Source: Halobacillus litoralis (GTDB lineage: Bacteria > Bacillota > Bacilli > Bacillales > Halobacillaceae). From it: DNA of 64,000 nucleotides. The DNA lies in assembly GCF_004101865.1 (NCBI RefSeq), contig NZ_CP026118.1, forward strand, positions 3,551,001 through 3,615,000, given 5' to 3'. Shown here one piece after another: positions 53,935-63,643 of the stretch; position 1 is the stretch's first letter; each line of letters begins with the position of its first letter. The notes under the pieces are model-generated. The model saw only the letters and a program-made list of their open reading frames with translations, made no database searches and was not told the DNA's origin. A program made the position numbers and the translations under genes.

Positions 53935-54867
53935 ATGGAACCCATTCAAAAGTCTTTGAAGAAATGGATGAGGGAGAATAAGCAGTTTCAGCAGCGCATG
54001 AATCAAATGAAAGAGGAAGTAATGCAGTCTTCTGATGTTAAAAAGCTCATGGAGGAGCATCCGGAAATAGATAATGAAGCTTTTGAGAAACAATTAATCA
54101 AACTATATGAATACCGGACACAGTCCAAAAATTGTGAGAAGTGCCCTTCCAGAGAAGAATGTATAAACATACTGCCTGGTTATGTCCCTCGCCTTGAAGT
54201 GGAAGGTTCAGATGTGAAACTGGCTTATGATAAATGCAGACGTCAACGACAGCATGAACAACAAGAACAACAGAAGTCGCTGGTTAAGAGTTTACACATG
54301 CCGCGGGAAATCTTAGAAGCTTCGCTTGAAAGATTGGACCTCAAGGATCCGGACCGTGGACGTGCTGTAGAGAAAACTGTGCATTATATTGAAAATCTTA
54401 ATGATGAATTACCGAACAAAGGGCTTTATTTTCATGGCCCCTTCGGTGTAGGGAAGACTTATTTCCTGGGTGCGATTGCTAATGAGCTGAGTGCGAAAAA
54501 TATCCCATCCATGGTTATTTATATGCCCGAGCTCGTTCGTGAAATTAAAGCGTCAATCAAAGATGATTCAATGAACGAAAAGATAGAAGCGTTCAAAGAG
54601 GTGCCAGTATTAATGTTGGATGATATAGGTGCTGAATCTCAATCTGCGTGGTTCAGAGATGAAGTTCTAGGTAGCATTCTGCATTATCGGATGATGGAAC
54701 GTCTGCCTGTGTTTTTCACTTCCAATTATAATTTGGAGGAATTGGAAAAGGTTCTGATGACTAGTAACCGGGGTGATGTCGAGCAAGTGAAGGCCAAAAG
54801 GATTACCGAACGGATTAGACAGCTGAGCGATGGTGTTCTTGTGCACGGGAAAAATAGACGAGGTTGA
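53935..54867 (+). CDS. dnaI: Helicase loader DnaI
   Basis: 310 residues from ATG 53935 (AAGGGTG upstream). N-terminal zinc-binding region with CEKCPSREEC (about residues 63-72), then an AAA+ ATPase: Walker A HGPFGVGKTY, Walker B LMLDDIGAES, sensor-1 FFTSNYN. Loads the DnaC-type helicase with DnaB. Forms the conserved dnaB-dnaI pair. Confidence 0.95.
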   Translation: MEPIQKSLKKWMRENKQFQQRMNQMKEEVMQSSDVKKLMEEHPEIDNEAFEKQLIKLYEYRTQSKNCEKCPSREECINILPGYVPRLEVEGSDVKLAYDKCRRQRQHEQQEQQKSLVKSLHMPREILEASLERLDLKDPDRGRAVEKTVHYIENLNDELPNKGLYFHGPFGVGKTYFLGAIANELSAKNIPSMVIYMPELVREIKASIKDDSMNEKIEAFKEVPVLMLDDIGAESQSAWFRDEVLGSILHYRMMERLPVFFTSNYNLEELEKVLMTSNRGDVEQVKAKRITERIRQLSDGVLVHGKNRRG

Positions 54868-55034
54868 TTCGAAAGGTGAATGACAATGGCATGATTCTTC
54901 CCTCCCTCACATAAATATAACAAAGAATAGCACGCGTTATGCAAATAGGGAAGCGATTAAATACTTGAAAAACAGTCTGTGTGAAGACATTAAGGATAGA
55001 ATTTGATTGAAAGTCGGGATGAGGGGGAATTTCG

Positions 55035-55853
55035 GTGTTTTGCATTCATTTTTCTAATCGTTCGGAAGCTGTGATTTTTTATAATGCGATAGTGTCTGAA
55101 CAAAAACTTTGGCTATTCAAAGAACATGGTGATCGCTATGAAGTTAAGCTGATAAGCACTTCTTTAAGTGGGACAGCTTATGTTGAGTCAATCAGGGCAT
55201 TTTTACAATTGATTCGGAAGCGGAAGATGTTAGGTTGGATGGAAGGTGTACTGAAGCATAAGTATTACTATCAAGATGATCAAGAAATTCAACGTATTCT
55301 TGAAATAGCGAGGGATTTTGAGGATAAACCCCCTTCAGGATTAAAGCTTCCGCCTATTTATCACTATATAAGGGCCTTCATCCAGGACTATTTAATAGCT
55401 CGTACTTTTGTGAAATTCGATGATATGAGTGCTGAGTGTTTGCAAGCCGCCCATGCCTGTATTATTGAGTATACAGGAAAGGTCATCGATGAATATAAGC
55501 AGGAGGAGTCTTACCAATTACTGTTGGATTCGTGGAGGCATAGAGTGCATGACCAGGATACAGGGATTCAGCTGATGCACTTACTGGATGAAGACGGTTT
55601 AATATATTTTCATGACGAAGGAAATCCGATCAGCGAATCAGAAACCCGTTTGTATATGAAGCAGTATCCTGATAAATCGATAGATGATTTGCCTTTGGAA
55701 TGGCCAGTGACCACGGCACTTGTTCATTCACCAGACCAATTGGTAATCTATTCGGATGAGTCCAATGATTCTAATTTAGAATTGCTGATGAATATCTTTG
55801 AAGAAAAAGCCTCATGGCGACCTAAATCGCAATTTCCATTCAAAATGGCTTGA
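55035..55853 (+). CDS. ytxC: Putative sporulation protein YtxC
   Basis: 272 residues from GTG 55035 (GATGAGGGGG upstream). Soluble, mainly helical, no recognisable catalytic motif; the length and the dnaI-ytxC-thrS location match B. subtilis YtxC (about 280 residues), annotated as a sporulation protein. Function unknown. Confidence 0.82.
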   Translation: MFCIHFSNRSEAVIFYNAIVSEQKLWLFKEHGDRYEVKLISTSLSGTAYVESIRAFLQLIRKRKMLGWMEGVLKHKYYYQDDQEIQRILEIARDFEDKPPSGLKLPPIYHYIRAFIQDYLIARTFVKFDDMSAECLQAAHACIIEYTGKVIDEYKQEESYQLLLDSWRHRVHDQDTGIQLMHLLDEDGLIYFHDEGNPISESETRLYMKQYPDKSIDDLPLEWPVTTALVHSPDQLVIYSDESNDSNLELLMNIFEEKASWRPKSQFPFKMA

Positions 55854-55878
55854 TTTCCTTTTCGTTAATGGATATAAT
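55850..55878 (+). promoter_or_regulatory. Sigma-A promoter of thrS
   Basis: TTGATT, 17 bases, perfect TATAAT; the -35 overlaps the ytxC stop. Confidence 0.7.
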
Positions 55879-55912
55879 ACGTACATATTAATTTAACGGC
55901 TTGGAAAAGGAC

Positions 55913-56150
55913 TTGAACGATAAGTGACGCATGGCCAGAGAGAGGAGTCTTAGGCTGAAAACTCCTTCTTGACGACTTCTTCGTTTACCACCTTGGAGCC
56001 CTGCTTGTGAACAATTTTTAGTAATGAGCAGCGTTTGATCCGCGTTAAGGAATAAGAGCCGTACGGGTATTATACTCTGCGGGAATTTGGGTGGAACCAC
56101 GAGTGACAACGCTCGTCCCTTAGCATTATGCTGAGGGGCGGGCGTTTTTT
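55913..56150 (+). ncRNA. T-box riboswitch, threonine specific
   Basis: Leader before thrS. Stem I region contains AAGTGACG and AGAGAGG motifs; the specifier segment TTTACCACCTTGG offers ACC (55987-55989 or 55990-55992), a threonine codon. The T-box core GGGTGGAACCACG is at 56089-56101. The terminator pairs CGCTCGTCCCTTAGC with GCTGAGGGGCGGGCG (56110-56144), followed by T6. Uncharged tRNA-Thr is expected to favour antitermination. Confidence 0.93.
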
Positions 56151-56242
56151 ATTTTGGCTCGATGCATTCTGTGAATAAGTGTAAGGCAGACTTCTTTTGC
56201 ACTGACAGAATATTGATCATAAGAAGAAAAGGAGTGATTCGC

Positions 56243-58189
56243 ATGGCTAATGTGATTCAAGTCAAATTTCCAGATGGGAACATAAAAGAGTTTGATAAAG
56301 GGACCACAGGTGAAGAGATCGCGCAATCCATTTCGCCAGGATTGAAAAAACAAGCTTTGGCGATCAAATTGGACGGGGAACCCTATGACTTGAGACGTCC
56401 GATCGAACAAGACGGGGCAGTTGAAATATTGACATATAAGAACCCGGAAGGAATCGAGGTAGCAAGACACTCGACAGCACACTTGATGGCTCAAGCGGTC
56501 AAACGTTTATACGGCAATGTTAAATTCGGAGTAGGGCCTGTGATCGAAAATGGCTTTTACTACGATATCGATATGGAAGAATCACTGACTCCAGAAGACC
56601 TTCCGAAGATTGAAAAAGAGATGCAAAAAATTGTTGATGAAAACTTGGAAATCGAACGTATTGAACTTTCGCGAGAAGAAGCGAAAGAAAAGTTCAAAGA
56701 AATCGGGGACGACCTGAAACTGGAACTGATTGATGATATTCCAGAGGGCGAGCAAGTGACGATTTACAAGCAAGGTGAATTTTTTGACCTTTGTCGAGGA
56801 GTTCATGTCCCTCAGACTAGTAAAATCAAAGTTTTTAAGCTGCTTAGCATTTCTGGTGCTTATTGGCGTGGGAATAGCGATAACCAAATGCTGCAACGCA
56901 TTTATGGTACAGAGTTTGAGAAAAAAGCGCATCTGGATGAGTACTTGAAGATGTTGGAGGAAGCGAAAGAGCGTGACCATCGCAAACTTGGTAAAGAACT
57001 TGATATTTTCACTGTGAACCAAAAGGTCGGGCAAGGTCTTCCGATGTGGTTGCCAAAGGGTGCGACGATTCGACGTACAATTGAACGTTATATCGTGGAC
57101 ACAGAAGAGCGCCTGGGTTATGACCACGTCTATACACCTGTTCTTGGCAGTGTTGATTTGTATAAGACAAGCGGCCACTGGGATCATTATCAAGATGATA
57201 TGTTCCCGACAATGGAAATGGACAATGAAGACCTCGTTCTTCGCCCGATGAATTGTCCTCATCATATGATGGTATATAAAAACCAATTGTATAGTTATCG
57301 TAATCTTCCCGTAAGGATTGCTGAGCTTGGAATGATGCATCGGTATGAAATGTCTGGCGCATTGGCAGGCTTGCAGCGAGTACGGGCCATGACTTTAAAT
57401 GATGCCCATATTTTTGCTCGTCCAGATCAGCTTAAAGATGAATTCAAGCGTGTAGTCCGGTTGGTGCAAGAAGTGTATCGTGATTTCGGAATCAACGATT
57501 ATTACTTCCGCCTCTCTTATCGTGACCCAGAAGATAAAGAGAAGTATGTGGATAATGATGCCATGTGGGATAAAGCTCAATCGATGTTGAAAGAAACGAT
57601 GGAAGATATGGAGCTTGAATATGTAGAAGCAGATGGAGAAGCTGCATTTTATGGACCTAAGTTGGATGTTCAAGTCAAGACAGCTCTTGGTAAAGATGAG
57701 ACACTTTCCACTGTGCAACTTGACTTCCACCTGCCCGAGCGTTTCGACCTAACATATGTAGGGGAGGACGGGGAAGACCATCGACCTGTAGTCATCCACC
57801 GTGGTGTAGTATCCACTATGGAGCGTTTTGTAGCCTTCTTGATTGAAGAATACAAAGGTGTATTCCCGACGTGGCTGGCACCAGTCCAGGCGAAGATCAT
57901 CCCTGTATCTGCAGATGCGCATTTAGAACACTCTAAAAAGCTTGAAGATGAATTGCGTGAAGCCGGTGTAAGGGTGGAAGTGGATGAACGTAATGAGAAA
58001 ATCGGTTACAAAATCCGTGAAGCCCAAATGCAGAAGATTCCTTTCCAACTCGTTGTCGGTGATCGTGAAATTGAAGAAAATGCTGTTAATGTTCGTCGTT
58101 ATGGAGAACAAAAATCCGAAACGAAGCCATTGAGCACTTTCAAAGCAGAAATCCGTAATGAAATCGATCAAAAGCTTTTAAGAAAATAA
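56243..58189 (+). CDS. thrS: Threonyl-tRNA synthetase
   Basis: 648 residues from ATG 56243 (AAGGAGTG upstream). N-terminal TGS domain (1-62), editing domain with [11 protein letters not shown] and later LCRGVHVP, class II catalytic core with the zinc-binding [11 protein letters not shown] and [13 protein letters not shown], and an anticodon-binding domain (about 540-645). Under T-box control. Terminator follows. Confidence 0.97.
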   Translation: MANVIQVKFPDGNIKEFDKGTTGEEIAQSISPGLKKQALAIKLDGEPYDLRRPIEQDGAVEILTYKNPEGIEVARHSTAHLMAQAVKRLYGNVKFGVGPVIENGFYYDIDMEESLTPEDLPKIEKEMQKIVDENLEIERIELSREEAKEKFKEIGDDLKLELIDDIPEGEQVTIYKQGEFFDLCRGVHVPQTSKIKVFKLLSISGAYWRGNSDNQMLQRIYGTEFEKKAHLDEYLKMLEEAKERDHRKLGKELDIFTVNQKVGQGLPMWLPKGATIRRTIERYIVDTEERLGYDHVYTPVLGSVDLYKTSGHWDHYQDDMFPTMEMDNEDLVLRPMNCPHHMMVYKNQLYSYRNLPVRIAELGMMHRYEMSGALAGLQRVRAMTLNDAHIFARPDQLKDEFKRVVRLVQEVYRDFGINDYYFRLSYRDPEDKEKYVDNDAMWDKAQSMLKETMEDMELEYVEADGEAAFYGPKLDVQVKTALGKDETLSTVQLDFHLPERFDLTYVGEDGEDHRPVVIHRGVVSTMERFVAFLIEEYKGVFPTWLAPVQAKIIPVSADAHLEHSKKLEDELREAGVRVEVDERNEKIGYKIREAQMQKIPFQLVVGDREIEENAVNVRRYGEQKSETKPLSTFKAEIRNEIDQKLLRK

Positions 58190-58232
58190 TAAAAATCCCG
58201 TAAGCCTTCCCAAAGGTTTACGGGATTTTTAT
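58190..58232 (+). terminator. Terminator after thrS
   Basis: AAAAATCCCGTAA pairs with TTACGGGATTTTT, interior CCTT/AAGG. Confidence 0.9.
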
Positions 58233-58267
58233 TATTTGGTTTTTTCAAAATATGGAATTATTCTAAA

Positions 58268-58396
58268 AGACTCGATTTCGAGGTGTTTGTGCGAATTAAG
58301 GGTCGGTGGGAGACAAGTCGCTTTCCCTGCCGCACCTATCCACTCACAAAAAGTCTCGAAACCGAGTCTTCAAGGTAAGGGAGTTTTTGTGATAGG
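58268..58396. repeat. Intergenic palindromic structure with alternative arms
   Basis: AGACTCGATTTCGAG...TTTGTG (58268-58291) is nearly complementary to CACAAAAAGTCTCGAAACCGAGTCT (58345-58369). A second, overlapping inverted repeat uses CACCTATC..CACAAAAA and TTTTTGTGATAGGTG (58387-58400). A 64-codon ORF through it looks accidental. Confidence 0.7.
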
Positions 58397-58399
58397 TGG

Positions 58400-58487
58400 G
58401 AAAAGTGCACTTTGCTTGAAAAAGCCTTGATTTTTATGAGAACATCCCTTATTCTAATTTAAGTAGTCATGTCGACGGATTCCATTG
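58400..58487. other. Unassigned part of the thrS-infC gap
   Basis: AT-rich sequence without ORF or structure that I can support, between the palindrome and the infC promoter. Confidence 0.5.
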
Positions 58488-58519
58488 TTGACATGTTTCA
58501 TAAGGCATGCTATTATAAT
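58488..58519 (+). promoter_or_regulatory. Sigma-A promoter of infC operon
   Basis: Perfect TTGACA, 17 bases, TATTAT (58511-58516); TATAAT at 58514-58519 gives 20-base spacing. Confidence 0.7.
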
Positions 58520-58524
58520 TTAGG

Positions 58525-58665
58525 TAACTGAATGAACGGATCTAGAGACAAGTAGGAGCACCCGCTTCTCACCTGATCGACGCATTGATGCAGTTGGCAG
58601 GTCACTATTCCTTTGATATTTTTAGGAGACGTGTGGGTGCATTATGTACCGACGCTTTTTTTATT
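58525..58665 (+). ncRNA. L20 leader of the infC-rpmI-rplT operon
   Basis: The sequence GCACCCGCTTCTCACCTG...GTTGGCAGGTCACTATTC is the hallmark I know of the Bacillus L20 leader. Helix ACCTG/CAGGT encloses a GCAT..ATGC hairpin; GCACCC (58558-58563) can pair long range with GGGTGC (58635-58640), which also belongs to the terminator ending in T7 at 58655-58661. L20 binding is expected to favour termination. Confidence 0.85.
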
Positions 58666-58733
58666 TTATTAGGAAATCTTGTCGATGACAGATCTCATAT
58701 AAGTTTTCTAAAATTTGTTGGAGGTGGCTCGAT

Positions 58734-59252
58734 ATTAGCAAGGATAACATGAACGTTAATGAGAAAATCCGTGCCCGTGAAGTTCGTCTGATCGACGTGA
58801 ATGGTGAGCAACTTGGAGTTAAATCACGTAATGAAGCTCTCGATATAGCAGCAAATGCGAATCTTGATCTTGTTATGGTGGCCCCAAATGCGAAGCCTCC
58901 GGTTTGCCGAGTGATGGACTACGGAAAGTATCGTTTCGAGCAGCAGAAGAAAGAAAAAGAAGCTCGTAAGAAACAAACGGTCATCAAAGTCAAAGAAGTT
59001 CGTCTCAGCCCTGGGATTGAAGACCATGACTTTAACACAAAACTCCGTAACGCACGCAAGTTTTTGGAGAAAGGTGACAAAGTGAAAGCATCTGTCCGTT
59101 TCCGCGGTCGTGCGATCACTCACAAAGAACTTGGCCAAAAAGTACTTGAACGCATGGCGGAAGAGTGCAAAGATGTAGCCCAAGTTGAGACCAAGCCTAA
59201 GATGGAAGGTCGTAGTATGTTCTTAATGCTTGCTCCTCTTAATGAGAAGTAA
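58734..59252 (+). CDS. infC: Translation initiation factor IF-3, ATT start
   Basis: 172 residues if read from ATT 58734. The ribosome binding site GGAGGTGG (58720-58727) is six bases before ATT but 21 before the first ATG (58749), and translation from ATT gives [19 protein letters not shown], aligning with the known B. subtilis start [16 protein letters not shown]. Non-AUG starts are the rule for infC and underlie autoregulation. N-domain ends with KEARKKQ linker; the C-domain has [15 protein letters not shown] and [11 protein letters not shown]. Binds 30S and discriminates the initiator. Confidence 0.95.
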   Translation: MSKDNMNVNEKIRAREVRLIDVNGEQLGVKSRNEALDIAANANLDLVMVAPNAKPPVCRVMDYGKYRFEQQKKEKEARKKQTVIKVKEVRLSPGIEDHDFNTKLRNARKFLEKGDKVKASVRFRGRAITHKELGQKVLERMAEECKDVAQVETKPKMEGRSMFLMLAPLNEK

Positions 59253-59284
59253 GTAAGTGTATCAAGTAAAAGGAGGAAATTCAC

Positions 59285-59482
59285 ATGCCAAAAATGAAAA
59301 CCCATAAAGGTTCTCAAAAACGCTTCAAAAAGACTGGAACAGGTAAAGTGAAACGTTCCCATGCATTCACTAGCCACTTGTTCGCGAATAAATCTACTAA
59401 ACAAAAGCGTAAATTGCGTAAAGCGACACTAGTTTCTGCTGGAGACTATCGTCGTATCAAGCATATGCTTCCGAAAGACTAA
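59285..59482 (+). CDS. rpmI: Ribosomal protein L35
   Basis: 65 residues, very basic: [42 protein letters not shown] before the ATG. Second gene of the IF3-L35-L20 operon. Confidence 0.97.
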   Translation: MPKMKTHKGSQKRFKKTGTGKVKRSHAFTSHLFANKSTKQKRKLRKATLVSAGDYRRIKHMLPKD

Positions 59483-59512
59483 TAAAGAACGATTTAAATA
59501 GGAGGGATTACC

Positions 59513-59869
59513 ATGCCACGAGTAAAAGGTGGAACAGTGACACGTAAACGTCGTAACCGTGTCCTTAAACTAGCAAAAGGGTATTATGGTTCAAAACATG
59601 CACTATTCAAAACTGCAAAACAACAAGTAATGAAATCAGGTCAATATGCTTACCGTGACCGTCGTCAGAAGAAACGCGATTTCCGTAAGCTATGGATCGC
59701 TCGTATCAACGCTGCAGCGCGTATGAACGACATTTCTTACAGCCGTCTAATGCACGGTTTGAAACTTGCAGGTATCGAAGTGAACCGTAAAATGCTTGCA
59801 GATCTTGCTGTCAATGATGAGCAAGGTTTCGCTAGCTTGGCTACACAAGCTAAATCTGCACTTAAATAA
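59513..59869 (+). CDS. rplT: Ribosomal protein L20
   Basis: 118 residues, AGGAGGG before [24 protein letters not shown] start, AKGYYGSKH and [17 protein letters not shown] are family signatures. Assembly protein of 50S and the autoregulator of this operon through the upstream leader. Confidence 0.97.
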   Translation: MPRVKGGTVTRKRRNRVLKLAKGYYGSKHALFKTAKQQVMKSGQYAYRDRRQKKRDFRKLWIARINAAARMNDISYSRLMHGLKLAGIEVNRKMLADLAVNDEQGFASLATQAKSALK

Positions 59870-59875
59870 TGATAG

Positions 59876-59917
59876 AAAAGAGCTATTTCCGATCGGTAGG
59901 AAATGGCTCTTTTTTTA
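59876..59917 (+). terminator. Terminator after rplT
   Basis: AAAAGAGCTATTTCC pairs with GGAAATGGCTCTTTT, followed by T3. Confidence 0.9.
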
Positions 59918-59932
59918 AAATGGGGGATGTAC

Positions 59933-60214
59933 ATGGATGTCTTTATGTATCTTCTTATGTATGCAGTAGTGATGAACATATGGTTATTTTCCCTCATGGG
60001 TTTAGATAAGCGAAGATCTAAAAGAAAATCATGGCGTATTAAAGAACGTAATTTATGGATATTAGCGCTAGCAGGTGGCGCGGCAGGTGGCTGGAGTGGC
60101 ATGAAGCTTTACCGTCACAAAACGAAGCATAAAACATTCAAGCTTCTTTTTCCTATCTTGGCAATCATTCATTTAGCAACCTTAGCTTACATGGCCAGTA
60201 AGTTCTATCTCTGA
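59933..60214 (+). CDS. ysdA: DUF1294 membrane protein YsdA
   Basis: 93 residues from ATG 59933 (GGGGGATG upstream). Three hydrophobic segments with the DUF1294 core MGLDKRRSKRKSWRIKE and GGAAGGWSGMKLYRHKTKHKTF. Orthologue of B. subtilis YsdA, downstream of rplT there too. Function unknown. Confidence 0.87.
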   Translation: MDVFMYLLMYAVVMNIWLFSLMGLDKRRSKRKSWRIKERNLWILALAGGAAGGWSGMKLYRHKTKHKTFKLLFPILAIIHLATLAYMASKFYL

Positions 60215-60252
60215 TCGCTCTGTCATATTATGTAGACAGGGAGGGGAATGGT

Positions 60253-60825
60253 ATGGGCGAAACACCTAATGCAATCCTTGCTTGGTTAGAACATCGAGAA
60301 GCCTGGGCACCGCTCTTATTCATAGGTATTCATTTGTTAAGACCTTTTTTATTTTTACCTGTGATGCTTGTATGCATTACTGGAGGTGTATTGTTCGGAC
60401 CGATTGCAGGCACTGCCTATTCCGTCGTAGGTACGATGTTATCCAGCTTATTGTTCTACAGAACCATTAGACTTGTGCCTTCAGGGTTGAAGAAATTGAA
60501 AGGTTTAAAAGAACGTTGGCTAAAGAAACATGCTAATCTTACTGTAAAGCAAGTGGCTGTTTTGCGCCTGGTCCCTTTTATACACTTTCATTTGTTATCT
60601 TATTGTTTGTTAGAAATCAGTGCAGATTTCAAGGAATATACAAAGTCTTCGTTATTTGCGAATCTTCCTTTAGCACTCGTATATACGTCAGTAGGGCAGT
60701 GGATTACATTATTTTCTATACCGATGATGTTTGCATTTTCAGGTGCTTTGATCGGTTTGTGTTTTATGATCAGAAAAAGATACGAAGTTTTTGTATGGAG
60801 AGATTTCTTCCAGACATCTGCTTAA
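60253..60825 (+). CDS. VTT/TVP38-TMEM64 family membrane protein
   Basis: 190 residues, GGGAGGGGAATGG before ATG. Four to five hydrophobic segments; the VTT-domain core is seen in LLRPFLFLPVMLVCITGGVLFGPIAGTAYSVVG (split by helices) and later VKQVAVLRLVPFIHFHLLSY, with the reentrant-loop Gly/Pro pattern. Likely lipid scramblase/transporter-like protein of the DedA superfamily. Sits in the ysdA-ysdB interval. Confidence 0.8.
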   Translation: MGETPNAILAWLEHREAWAPLLFIGIHLLRPFLFLPVMLVCITGGVLFGPIAGTAYSVVGTMLSSLLFYRTIRLVPSGLKKLKGLKERWLKKHANLTVKQVAVLRLVPFIHFHLLSYCLLEISADFKEYTKSSLFANLPLALVYTSVGQWITLFSIPMMFAFSGALIGLCFMIRKRYEVFVWRDFFQTSA

Positions 60826-61121
60826 AGAATATATTTCAGGAAGAAATTGAAGAACATCCTCAAAAACAGCTGAACATGTATGTCGGGGAACCTTACGTCC
60901 TTATATAATAAATGTGAGAGGGAGAGGGAGACGAGTCGACTTGACTCATCTCCCTCTCACATTCTTTCCAGATATAGAGGCTTTTCCTAATAGGAACAAT
61001 GAATAATCTTTAGTTATTGTAACGTCCATTTCACTCGTTTTTTGGGGTACCTCTGCCTCAATACATGGGTGGATCACAATAGCGCCCTGTTATATCATTG
61101 AATTACAACAAATGATAGTAC
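60826..61121. other. Gap between VTT gene and ysdB
   Basis: Contains a strong bidirectional hairpin (60910-60965: AATGTGAGAGGGAGA pairing with TCTCCCTCTCACATT) suited to end both convergent genes. The first 85 bases have an open frame without a start or binding site; otherwise nothing seen. Confidence 0.6.
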
Positions 61122-61526
61122 TCAATCATTTCCGCCTTTAAGTGGGTGGATGATCAGTCTGTTGACAGGATATTTCCACTCGATTGAGGCATGGGGGTAG
61201 CGTATTAAAATTTCCTGTTCCATGAAATAGATATCTTCACGATCAAGCCCTTGCAGTTTTTCTGGATTGTGGGCACTCACATTAATGTTAACCACTTCAA
61301 ATGAATCCTCAGTCGTCCCTAAGTATTTTTCCCCTTCAAAAACATTCCCCTTTAATGTGATCAGGAAATTTTCCTTAGTGTTGTCCTTATTGTCATGAAA
61401 ATAAAATTCCCTCTTGTCCCTGGCTAACTCTAACTTTCTTCGTGGATTTACAATGAATTTATAGGCTGTATAAATGATGAACGCGATTGCTATCAATAAT
61501 AGTAAACGGAACAAAATAATTATCAT
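61122..61526 (-). CDS. ysdB: Sigma-W pathway protein YsdB
   Basis: 134 residues; start set at ATG 61526 (GGGAGA upstream), since the longer frame runs through its promoter. One N-terminal helix (IIILFRLLLLIAIAFIIYTAYKF region), then a soluble domain (KLELARDKREFYFHDN, HASIEWKYPVNRLIIHP). Size and context match B. subtilis YsdB, which affects sigma-W activity. Its own sigma-W promoter supports that. Confidence 0.88.
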   Translation of the reverse strand: MIIILFRLLLLIAIAFIIYTAYKFIVNPRRKLELARDKREFYFHDNKDNTKENFLITLKGNVFEGEKYLGTTEDSFEVVNINVSAHNPEKLQGLDREDIYFMEQEILIRYPHASIEWKYPVNRLIIHPLKGGND

Positions 61527-61563
61527 ATCGATCGTCTCCCTAATTGTAGGTTCATAGCATACA

Positions 61564-61590
61564 TACGAATAGGCGTGTCCATTTGTTTCA
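61564..61590 (-). promoter_or_regulatory. Sigma-W promoter of ysdB
   Basis: On the minus strand: TGAAAC (61590-61585), 17 bases, CGTA (61567-61564), 38 bases before the ysdB ATG. Confidence 0.8.
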
Positions 61591-61638
61591 AAAAATGATA
61601 CATTATTGGAGAGAATTTTTGAAAAGGAGATCCATAAT

Positions 61639-62121
61639 ATGAATTGGGAACCATTATATCTCATGCAAAGGCGTCTAGACCAGTATATTGAAAATCAGCA
61701 CCAACTTCAAAAAGGTGAGAAAGTGGAAGAAAAAATCTTAGCACTCCTTGTGGAAGTCGGAGAACTGGCAAACGAAACCAGATGTTTTAAATTCTGGAGT
61801 ACTAAAGGTCCCAGTGAGAAACAAGTCATTTTAGAAGAATATGTAGATGGAGTTCATTTTTTGCTTTCTTTAGGTATTGATTTAGAGTTCATGTACCATT
61901 CTGAACATACTGAAGCTTATGACTCTCAAACTGATGCATTTTTGAGCATATATAAATCCATTGAGCAATTTCGTCTCTATAAAAATGAAGAAACCTATAT
62001 GGCCCTTTTCCATGAGTATTTGCAATTAGGTTTGACTCTTGGGTTAACAGAGGGAGAACTTATCAAAGCCTATGAAGATAAGAATCAAGTCAACTTCAAG
62101 CGTCAAGATGAAGGTTATTAA
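61639..62121 (+). CDS. Dimeric dUTPase-like protein (MazG-type all-alpha NTP pyrophosphatase)
   Basis: 160 residues from ATG 61639 (AAGGAGAT upstream). Helical; metal-binding acidic motifs EEKILALLVEVGELANE and, one turn later in the fold, EEYVDGVHFLLSLG (E-x-x-D). This is the dimeric dUTPase pattern of Firmicutes; hydrolyses dUTP to dUMP by family. Divergent from ysdB, sharing an approximately 110-base region. Confidence 0.82.
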   Translation: MNWEPLYLMQRRLDQYIENQHQLQKGEKVEEKILALLVEVGELANETRCFKFWSTKGPSEKQVILEEYVDGVHFLLSLGIDLEFMYHSEHTEAYDSQTDAFLSIYKSIEQFRLYKNEETYMALFHEYLQLGLTLGLTEGELIKAYEDKNQVNFKRQDEGY

Positions 62122-62332
62122 GAGGGTATTTGATGGAAGTGTTTGAAGAGGAGGAAATGACCGGGATAGGAGTGAGCTGAGCGGTTGTATTTCTTCTTGA
62201 TATTGGATAGCTTCCTGCAATGGCTATCTAACGTGATTTAAGGAAACCAGATGATTAAAAGACGCAATTTTTTGTGAAATCGCTTCAAAAGGTTTATAAT
62301 ATCATTGGAAACGAAAAGGAGGAAACATACAT

Positions 62333-63418
62333 ATGGCAAAGACTGATGAAACGTTGAAAATGTTGAAAGATTTGACTGATGCCAAAGGTGTGCCTGGTAA
62401 TGAAAGAGAAGCTCGCGATGTGATGAAACAGTATATCACTCCGTATGCAGATGAAGTATTTACGGATAACTTGGGCAGTCTGATCGCTAAAAAAGTAGGA
62501 AATAAAAAAGGGCCTAGTATCATGGTAGCCGGCCACCTTGATGAAGTCGGTTTTATGGTGACGAGAATTGATGATAACGGCTATATCTACTTCCAAACTG
62601 TCGGTGGATGGTGGAGCCAAGTGATGCTCGCTCAACGTGTTACGATCATGACACGTAACGGTGACTTGACTGGTGTGATCGGTTCAAAACCTCCACATAT
62701 TCTGCCTCCAGAACAACGCAAAAAAGCCGTAGATATCAAAGACATGTTCATTGATATCGGTGCTTCAAGTAAAGAAGAGGCGCTCGAGTTTGGTGTGAAG
62801 CCAGGAGACTCTGTTGTTCCTTATTTTGAATTCACCCAAATGAAAAATGAAAAAATGTTGCTTGCTAAAGCATGGGATAACCGTATCGGTTGTGCAATTG
62901 CTATAGAAGTATTGAAGCAGCTGAAAGGTGAAAAACATCCGAACATTGTTTATGGAGTGGGTACGGTTCAGGAAGAAGTAGGTTTACGTGGTGCTCGTAC
63001 TTCAGCTAACATGATCAACCCTGACATTGCTTTCGGTGTTGATGTTGGAATTGCCGGAGATACGCCTGGTGTCTCAGATAAAGATGCATCAAGCAAGATG
63101 GGGGATGGACCGCAAATCATCCTTTATGATGCTTCTATGATCTCTCACAAAGGTTTGCGTGATTTTGTGACAGATACAGCTGATGAGCGTGAGATTCCAT
63201 ATCAGTTTGATTCCCTGGCAGGTGGAGGGACGGATTCAGGTGCAATCCATTTAAGCCACGATGGCGTACCAGCACTATCAATCACTATAGCTACCCGTTA
63301 TATCCATTCACATGCAGCAATGCTGCACCGGGATGATTTTGAAAACGCGGTACGATTGATTGTAGAAGTGATTAAAGGTATGGATGCAGATACAGTACAA
63401 CGCATTACTTTCAAATAA
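62333..63418 (+). CDS. ysdC: M42 family metallopeptidase YsdC
   Basis: 361 residues, AAAGGAGG before ATG. Dinuclear zinc aminopeptidase fold: AGHLDEVGF (metal His/Asp), AWDNRIGCA (bridging Asp), [12 protein letters not shown] (catalytic Glu pair), [10 protein letters not shown] (metal Asp) and [10 protein letters not shown] (metal His). Releases N-terminal residues from peptides; cytoplasmic dodecamer by family. Terminator follows. Confidence 0.92.
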   Translation: MAKTDETLKMLKDLTDAKGVPGNEREARDVMKQYITPYADEVFTDNLGSLIAKKVGNKKGPSIMVAGHLDEVGFMVTRIDDNGYIYFQTVGGWWSQVMLAQRVTIMTRNGDLTGVIGSKPPHILPPEQRKKAVDIKDMFIDIGASSKEEALEFGVKPGDSVVPYFEFTQMKNEKMLLAKAWDNRIGCAIAIEVLKQLKGEKHPNIVYGVGTVQEEVGLRGARTSANMINPDIAFGVDVGIAGDTPGVSDKDASSKMGDGPQIILYDASMISHKGLRDFVTDTADEREIPYQFDSLAGGGTDSGAIHLSHDGVPALSITIATRYIHSHAAMLHRDDFENAVRLIVEVIKGMDADTVQRITFK

Positions 63419-63422
63419 GTCG

Positions 63423-63457
63423 AAAGCCAACCCTCTCTAAATGGGTTGGCTTTTTCG
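63423..63457 (+). terminator. Terminator after ysdC
   Basis: AAAGCCAACCC pairs with GGGTTGGCTTT, followed by TT. Confidence 0.88.
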
Positions 63458-63643
63458 TTCTTACCCAGGTAAGGATGGATTACCAGGCTGGGAAGACCTT
63501 ATTTTTGGTTGAAGCTATATCCAGTACCAGTGTCTCTCATGAGGACGTAAGTGACCCCTTTTCGTGGAAACCTTGGCGGGGATGAATTCTGCTTTGGGTT
63601 TTTACAGGCTGGACCCCTCCCATAAGCCACTTTACCAAACTTA

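Noticed and set aside
60603..60908. 101-codon ORF in another frame of the VTT gene
   Set aside because: Shadow frame. Its last 28 codons are outside the gene but have no start signal.
62122..62332. 15-codon ORF and weak hairpin between the dUTPase and ysdC genes
   Set aside because: Too short and without conservation evidence; the hairpin (GATAGC/GCTATC) has no T run.
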